In this document: positions 21,152-30,549 of the stretch, in pieces
Position numbering within the stretch: position 1 is the first letter of the stretch
How the letters are laid out: every line of letters begins with the position of its first letter
Source of the DNA: Lampropedia cohaerens
GTDB taxonomy: Bacteria > Pseudomonadota > Gammaproteobacteria > Burkholderiales > Burkholderiaceae_C
DNA: 64,000 bases
NCBI RefSeq assembly: GCF_001005215.1
Contig: NZ_LBNQ01000009.1
Coordinates: 186,001 to 250,000, forward strand
Direction: 5' to 3'
Position numbers and translations under genes: made by a program
The notes under the pieces: model-generated
What the model saw: the letters and a program-made list of their open reading frames with translations, nothing else
What the model was told of the DNA's origin: nothing
The model's database searches: none

Positions 21152-22213
21152 TCAGCGGCGGGCGACCGTGCGACACAGCTGCATCAGCAGCCGTTGCAAC
21201 GCGCCCTGAGCATCTTGGGGCCATTGCGGATCTTTCAAGCCCTTGCAGATGCCATCGACCACATGGGCCGATTGCACCAGCCGGGCCAGCAGCGGCAGGC
21301 GTACCTGGGGCAGCACACGCTCAAGCAGCTTCTCCTTCGGCCCCCAGGCGCGTGCCTGGCGCAACGCCTGCGGCAATGGGGCGCCGGCATCGAGCGCCTG
21401 GCGCGCGCGGTAGAGGCTGAGGATGTCGCCGGCAATCACAGTGTGCAGACGCACGGCAGGCTCGCCTTCTGCCAGCAGGCCATCAAGAACGCGCTGGGCG
21501 CGCAGCAGCTGTCCGCTCAGTGCAGCCTCGGAGAGGTCGGCCATGCTGTAGCGTGCGACATTGCGCACACTGGCCTCGATCTGCGCCAGCGACAGCGGAC
21601 CCGGTGGGTAGAGCAGGCCGAGCTTTTGCACCTCCTGGTGCGCGGCCATCAGGTTGCCCTCGACACAGTCGGTAAAGAATGCGAGTGCCTGCAGCCCTTC
21701 TTCGCCAGCCGCGACATGCTGGCCCTGGGCCTTGAGCCGCGTTGCCAGCCAGGCGGGCATGTCGCGCCGCGCCACGGGATCAATGCGCACGACCTCGCCT
21801 GCGCGCTCCATCGCGGCAAACCAGGAGGTCTGCTGCATGGTGCGGTCGGCGCGTGGCAGCACCACGATCAGCAAGGTCGCGTCGGCCTGCTTGCTGGCAG
21901 CGGCCTGTTCGGCCAGACGCTCCAGCACCTGCGCCCCTTCCTTGCCGGGCTTGCCGGTGGGCAGGCGGATCTCAACGATGCAGCGCTCGGCGAAAAGACT
22001 CTGGCTGGCACTGGCGGCCAGCACGGCGGACCAGTCGAACTGCGTGGCCGATGCGACAAAGGCACTGCGCTCGCTAAAGCCTTGCGCACGCGCGGCGGCG
22101 CGAATGGCATCCAGCGCTTCCTGCTCCAGCAGTGGCTCGTCGCCATGCAGCACGTACAGGGGAGCAAGCGGGTCTTGCAGGCGCGCTGGCAGTTGCAGGT
22201 TCGTCACGGCCAT
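21152..22213 (-). CDS. holA: DNA polymerase III subunit delta
   Basis: Clamp-loader delta subunit, 353 aa, which opens the beta clamp. The N-terminus LYVLHGDEPLLEQEALDAI matches the HolA AAA+-like domain I. Other family stretches are AFFTDCVEGNLMAAHQEVQK and the C-terminal VVDGICKGLKDPQWPQDAQG. It is usually downstream of lptE and leuS; here it follows mpl by 12 nt on the same strand, an unusual setting. Confidence 0.92.
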   Translation of the reverse strand: MAVTNLQLPARLQDPLAPLYVLHGDEPLLEQEALDAIRAAARAQGFSERSAFVASATQFDWSAVLAASASQSLFAERCIVEIRLPTGKPGKEGAQVLERLAEQAAASKQADATLLIVVLPRADRTMQQTSWFAAMERAGEVVRIDPVARRDMPAWLATRLKAQGQHVAAGEEGLQALAFFTDCVEGNLMAAHQEVQKLGLLYPPGPLSLAQIEASVRNVARYSMADLSEAALSGQLLRAQRVLDGLLAEGEPAVRLHTVIAGDILSLYRARQALDAGAPLPQALRQARAWGPKEKLLERVLPQVRLPLLARLVQSAHVVDGICKGLKDPQWPQDAQGALQRLLMQLCRTVARR

Positions 22214-22225
22214 GCGGTTGCTCCC

Positions 22226-23647
22226 TCAGGCAGCGTTGGCCAAAGCGGCCAGCAGTTGTTGGTGGATGCCGCCAAAGCTGCCGTTGCTCATGCAGACGAT
22301 GTGGTCACCGGGCCGCGCCTGGGCGACGATGGCGTGCACCAGGGTCGGCAGGTCGGCATAGGTGGTGGCCTTGGTCCCCAGCGGCGCCAGCGCGGCGGCG
22401 ACATCCCAGCCCAGTTGCGGGTTGTAGGCGAACACCAGATCGGCAGCCTGCAGCGCCGCAGGCAACTGGGCGGCCATGGTGCCCAGCTTCATGGTGTTGC
22501 TGCGTGGCTCGAACACGGCCAGCACGCGCGCGCCGTCCGCAAGGCTGCGGCGCAGGCCCTCCAGTGTCGTGGCAATGGCCGTGGGGTGGTGGGCGAAGTC
22601 GTCGTAGACCCGCACGCCGGCGGCCTCGCCGCGCAGTTCCATGCGGCGGCGCACGTTGCGGAACTGGCTCAGCGCCTGTGCTGCTGCCGCCGGCGGCACG
22701 CCCACGTGCATTGCGGCGGCAATTGCGGCCAGTGCATTGAGGCGGTTGTGGTGGCCGCTGAGCGCCCACTTTACCTTGCCGACAGGCCGGTCATCGAGCA
22801 GTACGGAAAACTGCTGATCGCTGCCATCGGCGCGCAGGCGAGGCACCTGCGACAGCGCAGGTGCCGCAGGCGAAGTGCGGCCAAACCACGCCAGTTCACT
22901 CCACAGGCCTTGTGCCAGCACGTTGGGCAGATTGGCATCCTCGCCGTTGACGACGATGCGCCCGCTGGCCGGAACGGTGCGGATCAGATGGTGGAACTGG
23001 CGCGCGATAGCGGCAAGGTCGTCGAAGATGTCCGCATGGTCAAACTCCAGGTTATTGAGTACCAGGGTACGCGGGCGGTAGTGGACGAACTTGCTGCGCT
23101 TGTCGAAAAATGCGGTGTCGTACTCGTCGGCCTCGATCACGAACAGGTTGCGCGCTTGGCCCGGTACCTGCGCGCCCAGCCGCGCGGAGACGGAAAAGTT
23201 CTGTGGAATGCCACCGATCAGAAAACCCGGCTGCAGGCCGTTGGCTTCCAGGATCCAGGCCAGCATGGCGCTGGTGGTGGTTTTGCCGTGAGTGCCAGCA
23301 ACAGCCAGCACATGGCGCCCGGACAGAACGTGTTCGGCCAGCCACTGCGGCCCACTGGTGTAGGGGGCTCCCGCGTCGAGAATGGCCTCCATCAGCGGAT
23401 AGCGTGGCGTGCCGCCCTCCAGTCGGGCGCGGCTGACGACATTGCCGATGACGAACAGGTCAGGCCTGATGGCGAGCTGGTCGGCGCCGTAGCCTTCGAT
23501 CAGTTCGATGCCCAAGGCGCGCAGCTGATCGCTCATGGGCGGGTAGACCTGTGCGTCGCAGCCCGTGACAGTGTGACCGCTGGCCTTGGCCAGCGCCGCC
23601 ACGCCGGCCATGAAGGTGCCGCAGATGCCGAGGATGTGAATGTGCAT
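22226..23647 (-). CDS. mpl: UDP-N-acetylmuramate:L-alanyl-gamma-D-glutamyl-meso-diaminopimelate ligase
   Basis: Peptidoglycan-recycling ligase, 473 aa, which attaches recovered tripeptide to UDP-MurNAc. The N-terminus MHIHILGICGTFMAGVAALA separates Mpl from MurC. The ATP site is AGTHGKTTTSAMLAW, followed by GFLIGGIPQNF and EADEYDTAFFDKRSKFVHY. The domain 3 motif VYDDFAHHPTAI is present. It is flanked by the PfkB kinase upstream and holA downstream on the same strand. Confidence 0.96.
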   Translation of the reverse strand: MHIHILGICGTFMAGVAALAKASGHTVTGCDAQVYPPMSDQLRALGIELIEGYGADQLAIRPDLFVIGNVVSRARLEGGTPRYPLMEAILDAGAPYTSGPQWLAEHVLSGRHVLAVAGTHGKTTTSAMLAWILEANGLQPGFLIGGIPQNFSVSARLGAQVPGQARNLFVIEADEYDTAFFDKRSKFVHYRPRTLVLNNLEFDHADIFDDLAAIARQFHHLIRTVPASGRIVVNGEDANLPNVLAQGLWSELAWFGRTSPAAPALSQVPRLRADGSDQQFSVLLDDRPVGKVKWALSGHHNRLNALAAIAAAMHVGVPPAAAAQALSQFRNVRRRMELRGEAAGVRVYDDFAHHPTAIATTLEGLRRSLADGARVLAVFEPRSNTMKLGTMAAQLPAALQAADLVFAYNPQLGWDVAAALAPLGTKATTYADLPTLVHAIVAQARPGDHIVCMSNGSFGGIHQQLLAALANAA

Positions 23648-23676
23648 GGCTGCTGAGAACGAGGCTTTGCGGAAAA

Positions 23677-24591
23677 TCAGGCGAAGGCGGCGAGGTCCAA
23701 CCCGTCCAGCGTGTAATTCTGCGGGCCACGCACGGCGACCTTGCGCGCTGCCACTGCGTTGCCCAGGCGCGCGCAGCGGGCAAGGCCCCAGCCGCGTTCC
23801 AGCCCGTAGAGCAGGGCGGCACGCCAGGCATCGCCACAGCCGGTCGGGTCCACCGCCTCGGCCACCGGCAGTGCATCAATATGCTGGCGGCTGCCATCTT
23901 CCCAGACGTCGCAGCCCTGCGCTGCCAGCGTGACAACCAGACCCTTGACGCGGCTGGCGATGGCATCGAACGACCAGCCGGTGCGCTCGCTGAGCATCTG
24001 GCCTTCATAGTCATTGACGGTGACCCAGCTGGCCTGATCGACGAACTGGCGCAGCTCCTGGCCGTCGAACATCGGCAGGCCCTGGCCGGGATCGAACACC
24101 CACGGAATGCCGGCCTGCGAGAGCTGCTGCGCATGCTGCAGCATGGCCTCGCGCCCGTCGGGCGAGATGATGGCCAGTGCCACGTCGGCGGTGTTGCTGG
24201 CGTCGATGCGCAACTGGTGCGCCTGCATCATCGCGCCGGGGTGGAAGGCGGTGATCTGGTTATTGTCGCGATCGGTCATGATCATGGCCTGCGCGGTGTA
24301 GCTGCCCTGCAGCTGCAGAATGTGGCGGCGGTCGATGCCCAGCGCGTCAAAGCGTGCGAGGTAGTCCGCACCGTCCTGACCTACGGCCGCCATGGGGCGT
24401 GGTTCACCACCCAGCAGCTTCAGGCCGTAGGCGATGTTGCCAGCGCAGCCGCCCCAGTCCCGCCGCAGCGTGTTGACGAGAAACGAGACGTTCAGGATGT
24501 GCAGCTGCTCGGGCAGGATCTGCTCGGCAAAGCTGCCTTCGAAGTTCATGATGGTGTCGAACGCAACGGAGCCACATACCAGTACGGCCAT
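23677..24591 (-). CDS. PfkB-family carbohydrate/nucleoside kinase
   Basis: Ribokinase-fold kinase, 304 aa. It starts MAVLVCGSVAFDTIMNFEG, has GGCAGNIAYGLKLLGGEP near residues 47-64, and the C-terminal catalytic signature DPTGCGDAWRAALLYGL containing the base Asp. Proteins of this type in betaproteobacteria are close to adenosine kinases or ribokinases; the substrate cannot be fixed here. It lies between the DUF3426 protein and mpl, a neighbourhood conserved in Comamonadaceae as I recall it. Confidence 0.9.
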   Translation of the reverse strand: MAVLVCGSVAFDTIMNFEGSFAEQILPEQLHILNVSFLVNTLRRDWGGCAGNIAYGLKLLGGEPRPMAAVGQDGADYLARFDALGIDRRHILQLQGSYTAQAMIMTDRDNNQITAFHPGAMMQAHQLRIDASNTADVALAIISPDGREAMLQHAQQLSQAGIPWVFDPGQGLPMFDGQELRQFVDQASWVTVNDYEGQMLSERTGWSFDAIASRVKGLVVTLAAQGCDVWEDGSRQHIDALPVAEAVDPTGCGDAWRAALLYGLERGWGLARCARLGNAVAARKVAVRGPQNYTLDGLDLAAFA

Positions 24592-24622
24592 GGGTAAGTC
24601 CTTTCAGAAAGCGGGATTCGGA

Positions 24623-25924
24623 TCAATGGGGCGAGTCTGTCGGATCCGGGTAGAAGATCGTCAACTGGTAGCCGGCAATGGCCTGCGGCTGGACGGTCAC
24701 CTGCAGCGCCTGCCGGCCCTGCCATGCGGCGCCGGGCGCCAGCATTGCGGGTCCTTGCAGCTGCGTCACATCGAAGCTACGGCGCAGCAGGGTCTGCCCT
24801 TGCGCATCACGCAGGCTCAGCATCAGGCTGGGCGTTTGCAGCCACAGGTCACTGCGGTTGCGCACTGACCAGGAGAGGGTAAAGAGGCCCGGGCCTTCCA
24901 CTTGGAAGGTCGAGCCGTCCAGCACAAGCTGGTCGAGCTGCTGCAGGGGCGTGATGCGGCACTGCAGCCGCTCGCACAGGGCCTGCATGCGGGCCTGCCA
25001 GGCCGGCGAGCGTGCAGCAATGCGGTCGCGCTGCTGCACGACAAGTTGCAGCGTCAGCAGGGCCAGCAACACGAAGGCGGCCAGCCACAGCACGGCACGC
25101 ACGGCCGGTCGGCGCCAGAAGGCCTTGCGCTCGGCCTCGCGCACAAAGCGCAGCGCCTTTGCAGCGTCGGTGCCGGCATCATCAGGATCCTGCGGTGGCG
25201 CAGCCGTTGCGTCTTGCTGCGGCTGCGGCGCACTGCGAGGCGCTGCACGATCAGACCGGACGGCCGCTTTTTCGTCGTGCGCGCCAAGCGTGCTGGCAGC
25301 GGCGACCGGCGCAATACTGGCGGGTGCGGGAGCGCTGGCGCCGGCAGTGTCGGCACTGGCCTTGCGCAGCGTCACGCCGGTATCTGGTGCCGCCATGTGT
25401 AACGGCGCAGCGGCGCGATCCGGAGCATCGGGGGATGTCGGTGCGGTGGTGATGGGTGGTAAGGCCTGTGGGGGGGCGCTGGCGGCTGTCTGTGCCTCAC
25501 GTGCGCGCTGGGCCTGCCAGCGCTGCAACTCCTGCTCGAAGGAGTCCGCAGCATCGGGGCTGGCGGAAGGCTCTGGCGCCACATCATCTGCGTCGGCCGC
25601 AGGTAATCTGCTTTCTGGCGCGGGGGAGGCGGTGGGGCTGAAGGTCTCGCTCAGCTCCTTGAGCCAACGCTCGGTAGGGCGCTCGGAAAGCGCATCGGCA
25701 TGGTAGGCGCGCCAGTCGAGTGGACCGGCATCGGCGGGATGCTCGAATCCCGGTGCGGTTCGTGCCGGCGAGGGCGCCTGGGTCGCGCCAGCCTCCAGGT
25801 GGCTTTGTGCATCGAAAATGCTGTTGCAGCGGCCGCAGCGCACCCAGCCTTCGGAGACGCGCAGCTGCTCAGGCGTGACCTTGAACTTGGTCGCACACGT
25901 GGGGCAGCGGGTGATGGCGTTCAT
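24623..25924 (-). CDS. Zinc-ribbon DUF3426 membrane protein
   Basis: A 433-aa protein of unknown function. It begins with an MJ0042-type zinc ribbon (two CxxC pairs: TRCPTCATKF and VRCGRCNSIF, residues 7-36). A long low-complexity Ala/Pro-rich cytoplasmic linker follows, then one transmembrane helix near residues 280-300 (VLWLAAFVLLALLTLQLVV), and a periplasmic DUF3426 domain. It sits between prmA and the PfkB kinase, its usual position in betaproteobacteria. Confidence 0.85.
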   Translation of the reverse strand: MNAITRCPTCATKFKVTPEQLRVSEGWVRCGRCNSIFDAQSHLEAGATQAPSPARTAPGFEHPADAGPLDWRAYHADALSERPTERWLKELSETFSPTASPAPESRLPAADADDVAPEPSASPDAADSFEQELQRWQAQRAREAQTAASAPPQALPPITTAPTSPDAPDRAAAPLHMAAPDTGVTLRKASADTAGASAPAPASIAPVAAASTLGAHDEKAAVRSDRAAPRSAPQPQQDATAAPPQDPDDAGTDAAKALRFVREAERKAFWRRPAVRAVLWLAAFVLLALLTLQLVVQQRDRIAARSPAWQARMQALCERLQCRITPLQQLDQLVLDGSTFQVEGPGLFTLSWSVRNRSDLWLQTPSLMLSLRDAQGQTLLRRSFDVTQLQGPAMLAPGAAWQGRQALQVTVQPQAIAGYQLTIFYPDPTDSPH

Positions 25925-26043
25925 GCGAGGTCAGAGAGGGCGCGCAAAGCCATCTATTGTGCCCGAGACACGGGCGCGGTGACAGGCGTGCTGCCGCATC
26001 GCCAGCACGCCGACGCCCATGGGGCAAAAGCGCCCGAACGGGT

Positions 26044-26967
26044 TCAGGCCGCCTGCTGCGCTGCCGCAGCCTGCTTGCGTCCGGTCATCAGAATCCAGCC
26101 GTCTTCCTCGTCGCTGACTTCGAGCGCAATCCAGGGCGCGTAGGCGGCCTTGAGCTGTTCGGCCTGACGCGCCAGAATGCCGGCCAACACTAGATCGCCG
26201 CCGTCACCGACGTGGCGGCACAGCAGTGGTGCAAGTACCTGCAGCGGGTTGGCGAGGATGTTGGCCAGCACGATGTCGTAGTGCGGCGCAATGATGTCGG
26301 GCAGGCCGCTGCGCAGTGCCACGTTGTTGTTCTCGGCATTGTGTGCGGTCGCGGCGATGGCGGCCTCGTCGATGTCGACCGCATCAACCTGGCGCGCTGC
26401 GAACTTGGCAGCGGCGATGGCCAGAATGCCCGAGCCGCAACCGTAGTCGAGCACGGAACGGCCCGCGATGGCGCCATCGCTCTCGTGGCGCGTGGCCAGC
26501 CAGCGCAGGCACATGCGCGTGGTGGGATGGGTGCCGGTGCCAAAGGCCATGCCGGGATCCAGCGCGATGGACGTTTTCGCCGCTTGCGGCACTTCATGCC
26601 AGCTGGGTACGATCCAGAACTGTGGCGTGATTTCCACCGGCGAGAATTGCGATTGCGTCAGGCTCACCCAGTCCATGTCCGGCACTTCCTGCAAGGGCTG
26701 GAACTGGCAGTCGCTGCAGAAGTCCTGCACGGCCAGCAGCTGCTGGGCCTCCTGTGCCTTGGCGTGCTCCGGGAACAGGGCGCTGATGACGCTGCGTTGC
26801 CAGGCCAGACGCTCTGGCTCCAGACCCGGCTCGCCAAACAGGGCCTGTTCATGGGGCGTCTGGGCGTCGGCGTCCTCGACCGAGACGCTGACGGCATCCA
26901 GCGCCTCCAGCGCTTCGGTGACGATGTCCACGCGCTCCTGCGGACAGAGCAGGGTCAAGGCGTACAT
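26044..26967 (-). CDS. prmA: Ribosomal protein L11 methyltransferase
   Basis: Methylates ribosomal protein L11 using S-adenosylmethionine, 307 aa. An N-terminal substrate-recognition domain leads to the Rossmann methyltransferase domain, with SAM motif VLDYGCGSGILAIAAAKF, the segment GMAFGTGTHPTTRMCL typical of PrmA, and the post-motif ANILANPLQVLAPLL. It directly follows accC (40-nt gap), a conserved accBC-prmA arrangement. Confidence 0.96.
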   Translation of the reverse strand: MYALTLLCPQERVDIVTEALEALDAVSVSVEDADAQTPHEQALFGEPGLEPERLAWQRSVISALFPEHAKAQEAQQLLAVQDFCSDCQFQPLQEVPDMDWVSLTQSQFSPVEITPQFWIVPSWHEVPQAAKTSIALDPGMAFGTGTHPTTRMCLRWLATRHESDGAIAGRSVLDYGCGSGILAIAAAKFAARQVDAVDIDEAAIAATAHNAENNNVALRSGLPDIIAPHYDIVLANILANPLQVLAPLLCRHVGDGGDLVLAGILARQAEQLKAAYAPWIALEVSDEEDGWILMTGRKQAAAAQQAA

Positions 26968-27007
26968 GGTGGTTTCCTTTGCGCGGATCTGCGCGAGGTG
27001 GCTGGAA

Positions 27008-28363
27008 TCACTGATGGTCAGCGCGCTGACTCAGCCATTTTTCCAGATAGTGGATATTGGTGCCGCCAGCCACGAAGTTGGCGTCCACCAGCAGTTCGCG
27101 GTGCAGCGGGATGTTGGTCTTGATGCCTTCGACCACGGTCTCCAGCAGCGCGCTGCTCATGCGCTTGAGTGCTTCCCCGCGCGTGTTGGCATGCACGATG
27201 ATCTTGCCGACCATCGAGTCGTAGTTGGGCGGCACCGTGTAGCCTGCATACATGTGCGAGTCCACCCGCACACCGGGCCCGCCCGGCGGATGCCAGGCCG
27301 TCAGCTTGCCCGGCGAAGGCGTGAACTTGTAGGGGTCCTCGGCATTGATGCGGCACTCGATGGCGTGGCCCCGCACCTCGATGTCACGCTGGGTAAAGGG
27401 CAGGGGCTCGCCGGCGGCCACGAGGATTTGCGTCTTGACGATGTCGATGCCGGTGACCATTTCCGTGACCGGGTGCTCGACCTGCACGCGCGTGTTCATC
27501 TCGATGAAGTAGAACTCGCCGTTCTCGTAGAGAAACTCGAACGTACCGGCGCCGCGGTAACCCAGCTTGCGGCAGGCGGCGGCGCAGCGTTCGCCGATCT
27601 TCTCGATGAGCTTGCGCGGAATGCCAAAGGCCGGCGCTTCCTCGATGACCTTCTGGTGGCGCCGCTGCATGGAGCAGTCACGCTCGCCCAGGTGCACGGC
27701 GTTCTTGAACGTGTCGGCCATGACCTGGATTTCGATATGGCGCGGATTCTCCAGGAACTTTTCCATGTAGACGGCCGGATTGCCAAAGGCCGCCTGTGCC
27801 TCGCTCTTGGTCATCTGCACGGCGCTGAGCAGCGCCCCTTCGGCATGCACGACGCGCATGCCGCGTCCGCCGCCGCCGCCAGCGGCCTTGATGATGACCG
27901 GGTAGCCGATGTCGCGTGCCAGGGCGCGCAGTTCGGCCGGATCGTCCGGCAGCTCACCCGCCGAGCCCGGCACGCAGGGCACGCCAGCCTTGAGCATGGC
28001 CTGCTTGGCCGAGACTTTGTCGCCCATGATGCGGATGGATTCGGCAGTCGGCCCGATGAAGGCAAAGCCGCTGCGCTCGACGCGTTCGGCAAAGTCCGCG
28101 TTCTCGCTCAGGAAGCCATATCCGGGGTGGATGGCCTGCGCACCGCTGACTTCGGCCGCCGAGATGATGGCGGGCATCTGCAGGTAGCTGCCGGCAGCCG
28201 GCGCTGGGCCGATGCAAATGGCCTCGTCGGCCAGCCGCACGTACATGGCGTCGCGGTCGGCCTCGGAATAGACCACGACGGACTTGATGTCCAGCTCGCG
28301 GCAGGCGCGCTGGATGCGCAGGGCGATTTCACCGCGATTGGCGATCAGGATTTTGTTGAACAT
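27008..28363 (-). CDS. accC: Acetyl-CoA carboxylase, biotin carboxylase subunit
   Basis: ATP-dependent carboxylation of the biotin on AccB, first step of fatty-acid synthesis; 451 aa. [17 protein letters not shown] starts the pre-ATP-grasp domain, the ATP loop is [14 protein letters not shown], and the catalytic region is [20 protein letters not shown]. The length equals E. coli AccC (449 aa). It is coupled with accB upstream (61-nt gap) and prmA downstream. Confidence 0.98.
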   Translation of the reverse strand: MFNKILIANRGEIALRIQRACRELDIKSVVVYSEADRDAMYVRLADEAICIGPAPAAGSYLQMPAIISAAEVSGAQAIHPGYGFLSENADFAERVERSGFAFIGPTAESIRIMGDKVSAKQAMLKAGVPCVPGSAGELPDDPAELRALARDIGYPVIIKAAGGGGGRGMRVVHAEGALLSAVQMTKSEAQAAFGNPAVYMEKFLENPRHIEIQVMADTFKNAVHLGERDCSMQRRHQKVIEEAPAFGIPRKLIEKIGERCAAACRKLGYRGAGTFEFLYENGEFYFIEMNTRVQVEHPVTEMVTGIDIVKTQILVAAGEPLPFTQRDIEVRGHAIECRINAEDPYKFTPSPGKLTAWHPPGGPGVRVDSHMYAGYTVPPNYDSMVGKIIVHANTRGEALKRMSSALLETVVEGIKTNIPLHRELLVDANFVAGGTNIHYLEKWLSQRADHQ

Positions 28364-28424
28364 GGATGGGCCTCGTCAGCCTCTCGGCGGGCGGTTGATC
28401 CTATGCCAGGGGTTGGCCGGCGGT

Positions 28425-28886
28425 TTACTCGATGATGAACAGCGGCTGGCCATACTCGACCGCCTGCCCATTCTCGACCAGCACCTGCTTGATGGTGCCA
28501 GAGCGGTCAGCCTCGATCTCGTTGAGAATCTTCATGGCCTCGATGATGCACACCGTCTGGCCTTCCTTGACCTGGGTGCCCACTTCGACGAACGGATCTG
28601 CAGAAGGGTTGGGCGAGCGGTAAAACGTCCCGACCATGGGGGCGGTAATGGCTGCGCCGGATGCCGCGGCCTGCGGCTCGGCCGCGGGGGCTGCGGCGCT
28701 GGCTGCCGGCGTGGGCTGCGGCAATGCCGCCACAGCGCTGGCCTGCGCGGGCGCATAGGCCTGCACCGGGCCGGCCTGGCCGCCCTTGACGATACGCACC
28801 TTGCCGTCGGACTCGGTGATTTCCAGCTCCGTCACGTTTGACTCAGACACCAGATCGATCAGGGTCTTCAGTTTCCTCAAGTCCAT
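28425..28886 (-). CDS. accB: Acetyl-CoA carboxylase, biotin carboxyl carrier protein
   Basis: Biotin carrier subunit, 153 aa. The N-terminal part (MDLRKLKTLIDLVSESNVTE) is typical, followed by an Ala/Pro-rich linker and the biotinyl domain with the modification site EAMKILNEIEA (biotinyl Lys in EAMK). It starts the accB-accC-prmA operon. The commonly adjacent upstream gene aroQ is absent; an AT-rich 246-nt gap lies there instead. Confidence 0.98.
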   Translation of the reverse strand: MDLRKLKTLIDLVSESNVTELEITESDGKVRIVKGGQAGPVQAYAPAQASAVAALPQPTPAASAAAPAAEPQAAASGAAITAPMVGTFYRSPNPSADPFVEVGTQVKEGQTVCIIEAMKILNEIEADRSGTIKQVLVENGQAVEYGQPLFIIE

Positions 28887-28974
28887 GGCTGCAAGGCTCC
28901 AGTTGTGGGTTTGATGCGGACGGTGCGATTCGAGATTTGCATTAAATCTCTATAACGTCCGCAAAAATTCATGC

Positions 28975-29005
28975 ATTTTACGTCAAAAACGCTTAAATGC
29001 ATCAA
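28975..29005 (-). promoter_or_regulatory. Possible accB promoter in AT-rich leader
   Basis: On the minus strand TTGATG (29005-29000) and TAAAAT (28980-28975) are separated by 19 nt, a little longer than ideal. They sit in the AT-rich gap between the TlpA-like gene and accB, where other -10-like sequences also occur, so the exact promoter is uncertain. Confidence 0.3.
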
Positions 29006-29132
29006 ATTGATGTTTGGGAGGGTGGTGCGGAGTCCGTCCGCGCTCACCCGGAAGATGTTGCGCGACAGACTTGCGCAACTGGCCGGTACTTCACTGCCGT
29101 GAAGGCCAAAGGTCGGGCATTCTAAGCGCAAC

Positions 29133-29681
29133 TCACGCCATTTGCAGCCAGGAATCCAAGTCCTGGGCATGGATTTGTCCGGATTTCGTGGCGCGAATCC
29201 GCCCTGATGCGTCGCTCATCAGCGTAAATGGCAGCCCTCCAGTGCTGCCTAGCGACTGCGCCAGCTGCACCCCCTGGGCGCCCGCGATGCCAACGGGAAA
29301 CTGCAGGGAAAACCGCTTGACAAAGCGTGCGACATTCTCGGGCGTATCCACCGCCACGCCGACGACGCGCCACTGCGGCTGTGCCTGGTGAAAGGCGTTG
29401 AGCAGCGGCAGTTCCTGCACGCACGGCGCGCACCAGGTAGCCCAGAAGTTCACGATGATCGGATGCCCCAGCCATTGCCGCATGGCCATCGTCTGCCCAT
29501 CAAGCTGGGGCAGGGCAATATTCCATAGCCTATCGTCCACCGCATCGCTGGGCGCAGTCTGGCGTCGCAGGTGCCAGGCGCCACCAGCTGCCGCAGCGAC
29601 ACCGGCTGCCAGCGCGGCGGCAAGCCATGTGCGACGCTTGACGGGGGGGGATGCTGGCGCGGGTGTGGGAGAGCTTGTCAT
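29133..29681 (-). CDS. TlpA-family thiol:disulfide oxidoreductase
   Basis: Membrane-anchored periplasmic thioredoxin-like protein, 182 aa. An N-terminal signal-anchor helix lies near residues 19-39 (TWLAAALAAGVAAAAGG). The thioredoxin domain has the active site WATWCAPCVQELP (CxxC) and the cis-proline region GGLPFTLMSD. Such proteins reduce or isomerise periplasmic disulfides, often for cytochrome c or copper enzymes. The ATG at 29681 overlaps the stop of the upstream unknown gene by 4 nt (ATGA), so the two are translationally coupled. Confidence 0.9.
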   Translation of the reverse strand: MTSSPTPAPASPPVKRRTWLAAALAAGVAAAAGGAWHLRRQTAPSDAVDDRLWNIALPQLDGQTMAMRQWLGHPIIVNFWATWCAPCVQELPLLNAFHQAQPQWRVVGVAVDTPENVARFVKRFSLQFPVGIAGAQGVQLAQSLGSTGGLPFTLMSDASGRIRATKSGQIHAQDLDSWLQMA

Positions 29682-30277
29682 GTTTCTGATTCTGCCATGC
29701 GTGCCCGCAGCGCCTGCAGCGTGCCGCGCGGGCTCTGTCCGTCGGCGTCGGGCTGCAGGGCGCCACGCAACGCGCTGCTTGGATTGTTCCACAAGCATAC
29801 GGGCACCGGACTCTCCAACTGGGGCTCATGGGTGGCAACTTGCACCACCAGCACCTCGGTGGACAAGCCATGCAGACCGCGCTGCTCTTGCGTGTCAAAG
29901 CGCCATCGTCTGTCCAACAGCCACATGGGTAGCGCCTTGGCATCGTCGCAGAACAGCTGCAGATGGATCGCGCTGTGCCGTGTCGCGGTGCCGCTCCAGA
30001 CCGTACCGCCAAGCAGCGGCTGGAAGCTGCTGAGCTGCTGCATCCAGTGCAGCGCCAGCGCGCGCAGTGCGGCAAGCGCCTGCGGTTGCTCCTGCGCACA
30101 GAAGATCTGGATGTATTCACGCACGGCCGCTTCCAGCGTGCGGTTGTCTGGCAGGGGCGTGCCGCGTGGGGCATTCAGCTGGCGCAAGGCGCGTTGCTTG
30201 GCTGCGCCCAGTTCCATGCCTTCCTCGACCACCAGGGCGGCGGCGACCTGCGCAAGTTCCAATGTGAGTGGATGCAT
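29678..30277 (-). CDS. Conserved betaproteobacterial protein of unknown function (possible degenerate nucleotidyltransferase)
   Basis: A 199-aa soluble protein. I recognise it only as a family conserved in betaproteobacteria next to TlpA-like genes, sometimes mislabelled in databases as a Mur ligase. An N-terminal helical part (ALVVEEGMELGAAKQRALRQL) precedes GTATRHSAIHLQLFCDDAK, which resembles the GS...DxD pattern of minimal nucleotidyltransferases with the acidic pair altered; this resemblance is my inference. The ATG at 30277 gives the family N-terminus MHPLTLELAQ. It is coupled to the TlpA-like gene. Confidence 0.65.
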   Translation of the reverse strand: MHPLTLELAQVAAALVVEEGMELGAAKQRALRQLNAPRGTPLPDNRTLEAAVREYIQIFCAQEQPQALAALRALALHWMQQLSSFQPLLGGTVWSGTATRHSAIHLQLFCDDAKALPMWLLDRRWRFDTQEQRGLHGLSTEVLVVQVATHEPQLESPVPVCLWNNPSSALRGALQPDADGQSPRGTLQALRARMAESET

Positions 30278-30549
30278 CCGGCGAGTATGCCCTGCCCACC
30301 CAACACCAGCATGGTGTGCGGCCTTTGCACCGGCTGCGAGCCGGGTGAGCGCTGGAATCGATGTGCGCGTGGAAAGAGCGCAGATACAATTGTGAAAATA
30401 TTTTATAAGGCTGTTGGCCGGCGCAATGATGCCTGCAGTGGCTATGCAAGGATCCGAGGCCATTGCAGTGCGAGACTCTGTGGCAGGCTGCTGCAGCGAT
30501 ACGATGCGATGCTCCGTGGCACGGCAACCGGGATGAAAAGACAGGCGCC

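Noticed and set aside
21131-23656. 841-codon open frame antisense to holA and mpl
   Set aside because: Low-complexity, His/Arg/Gln-rich translation typical of a shadow frame; both genes on the other strand are clear.
25736-25760. GCTCGAATCCCGG-like tRNA T-arm sequence
   Set aside because: Lies within the DUF3426 coding sequence with no acceptor or anticodon stems around it.
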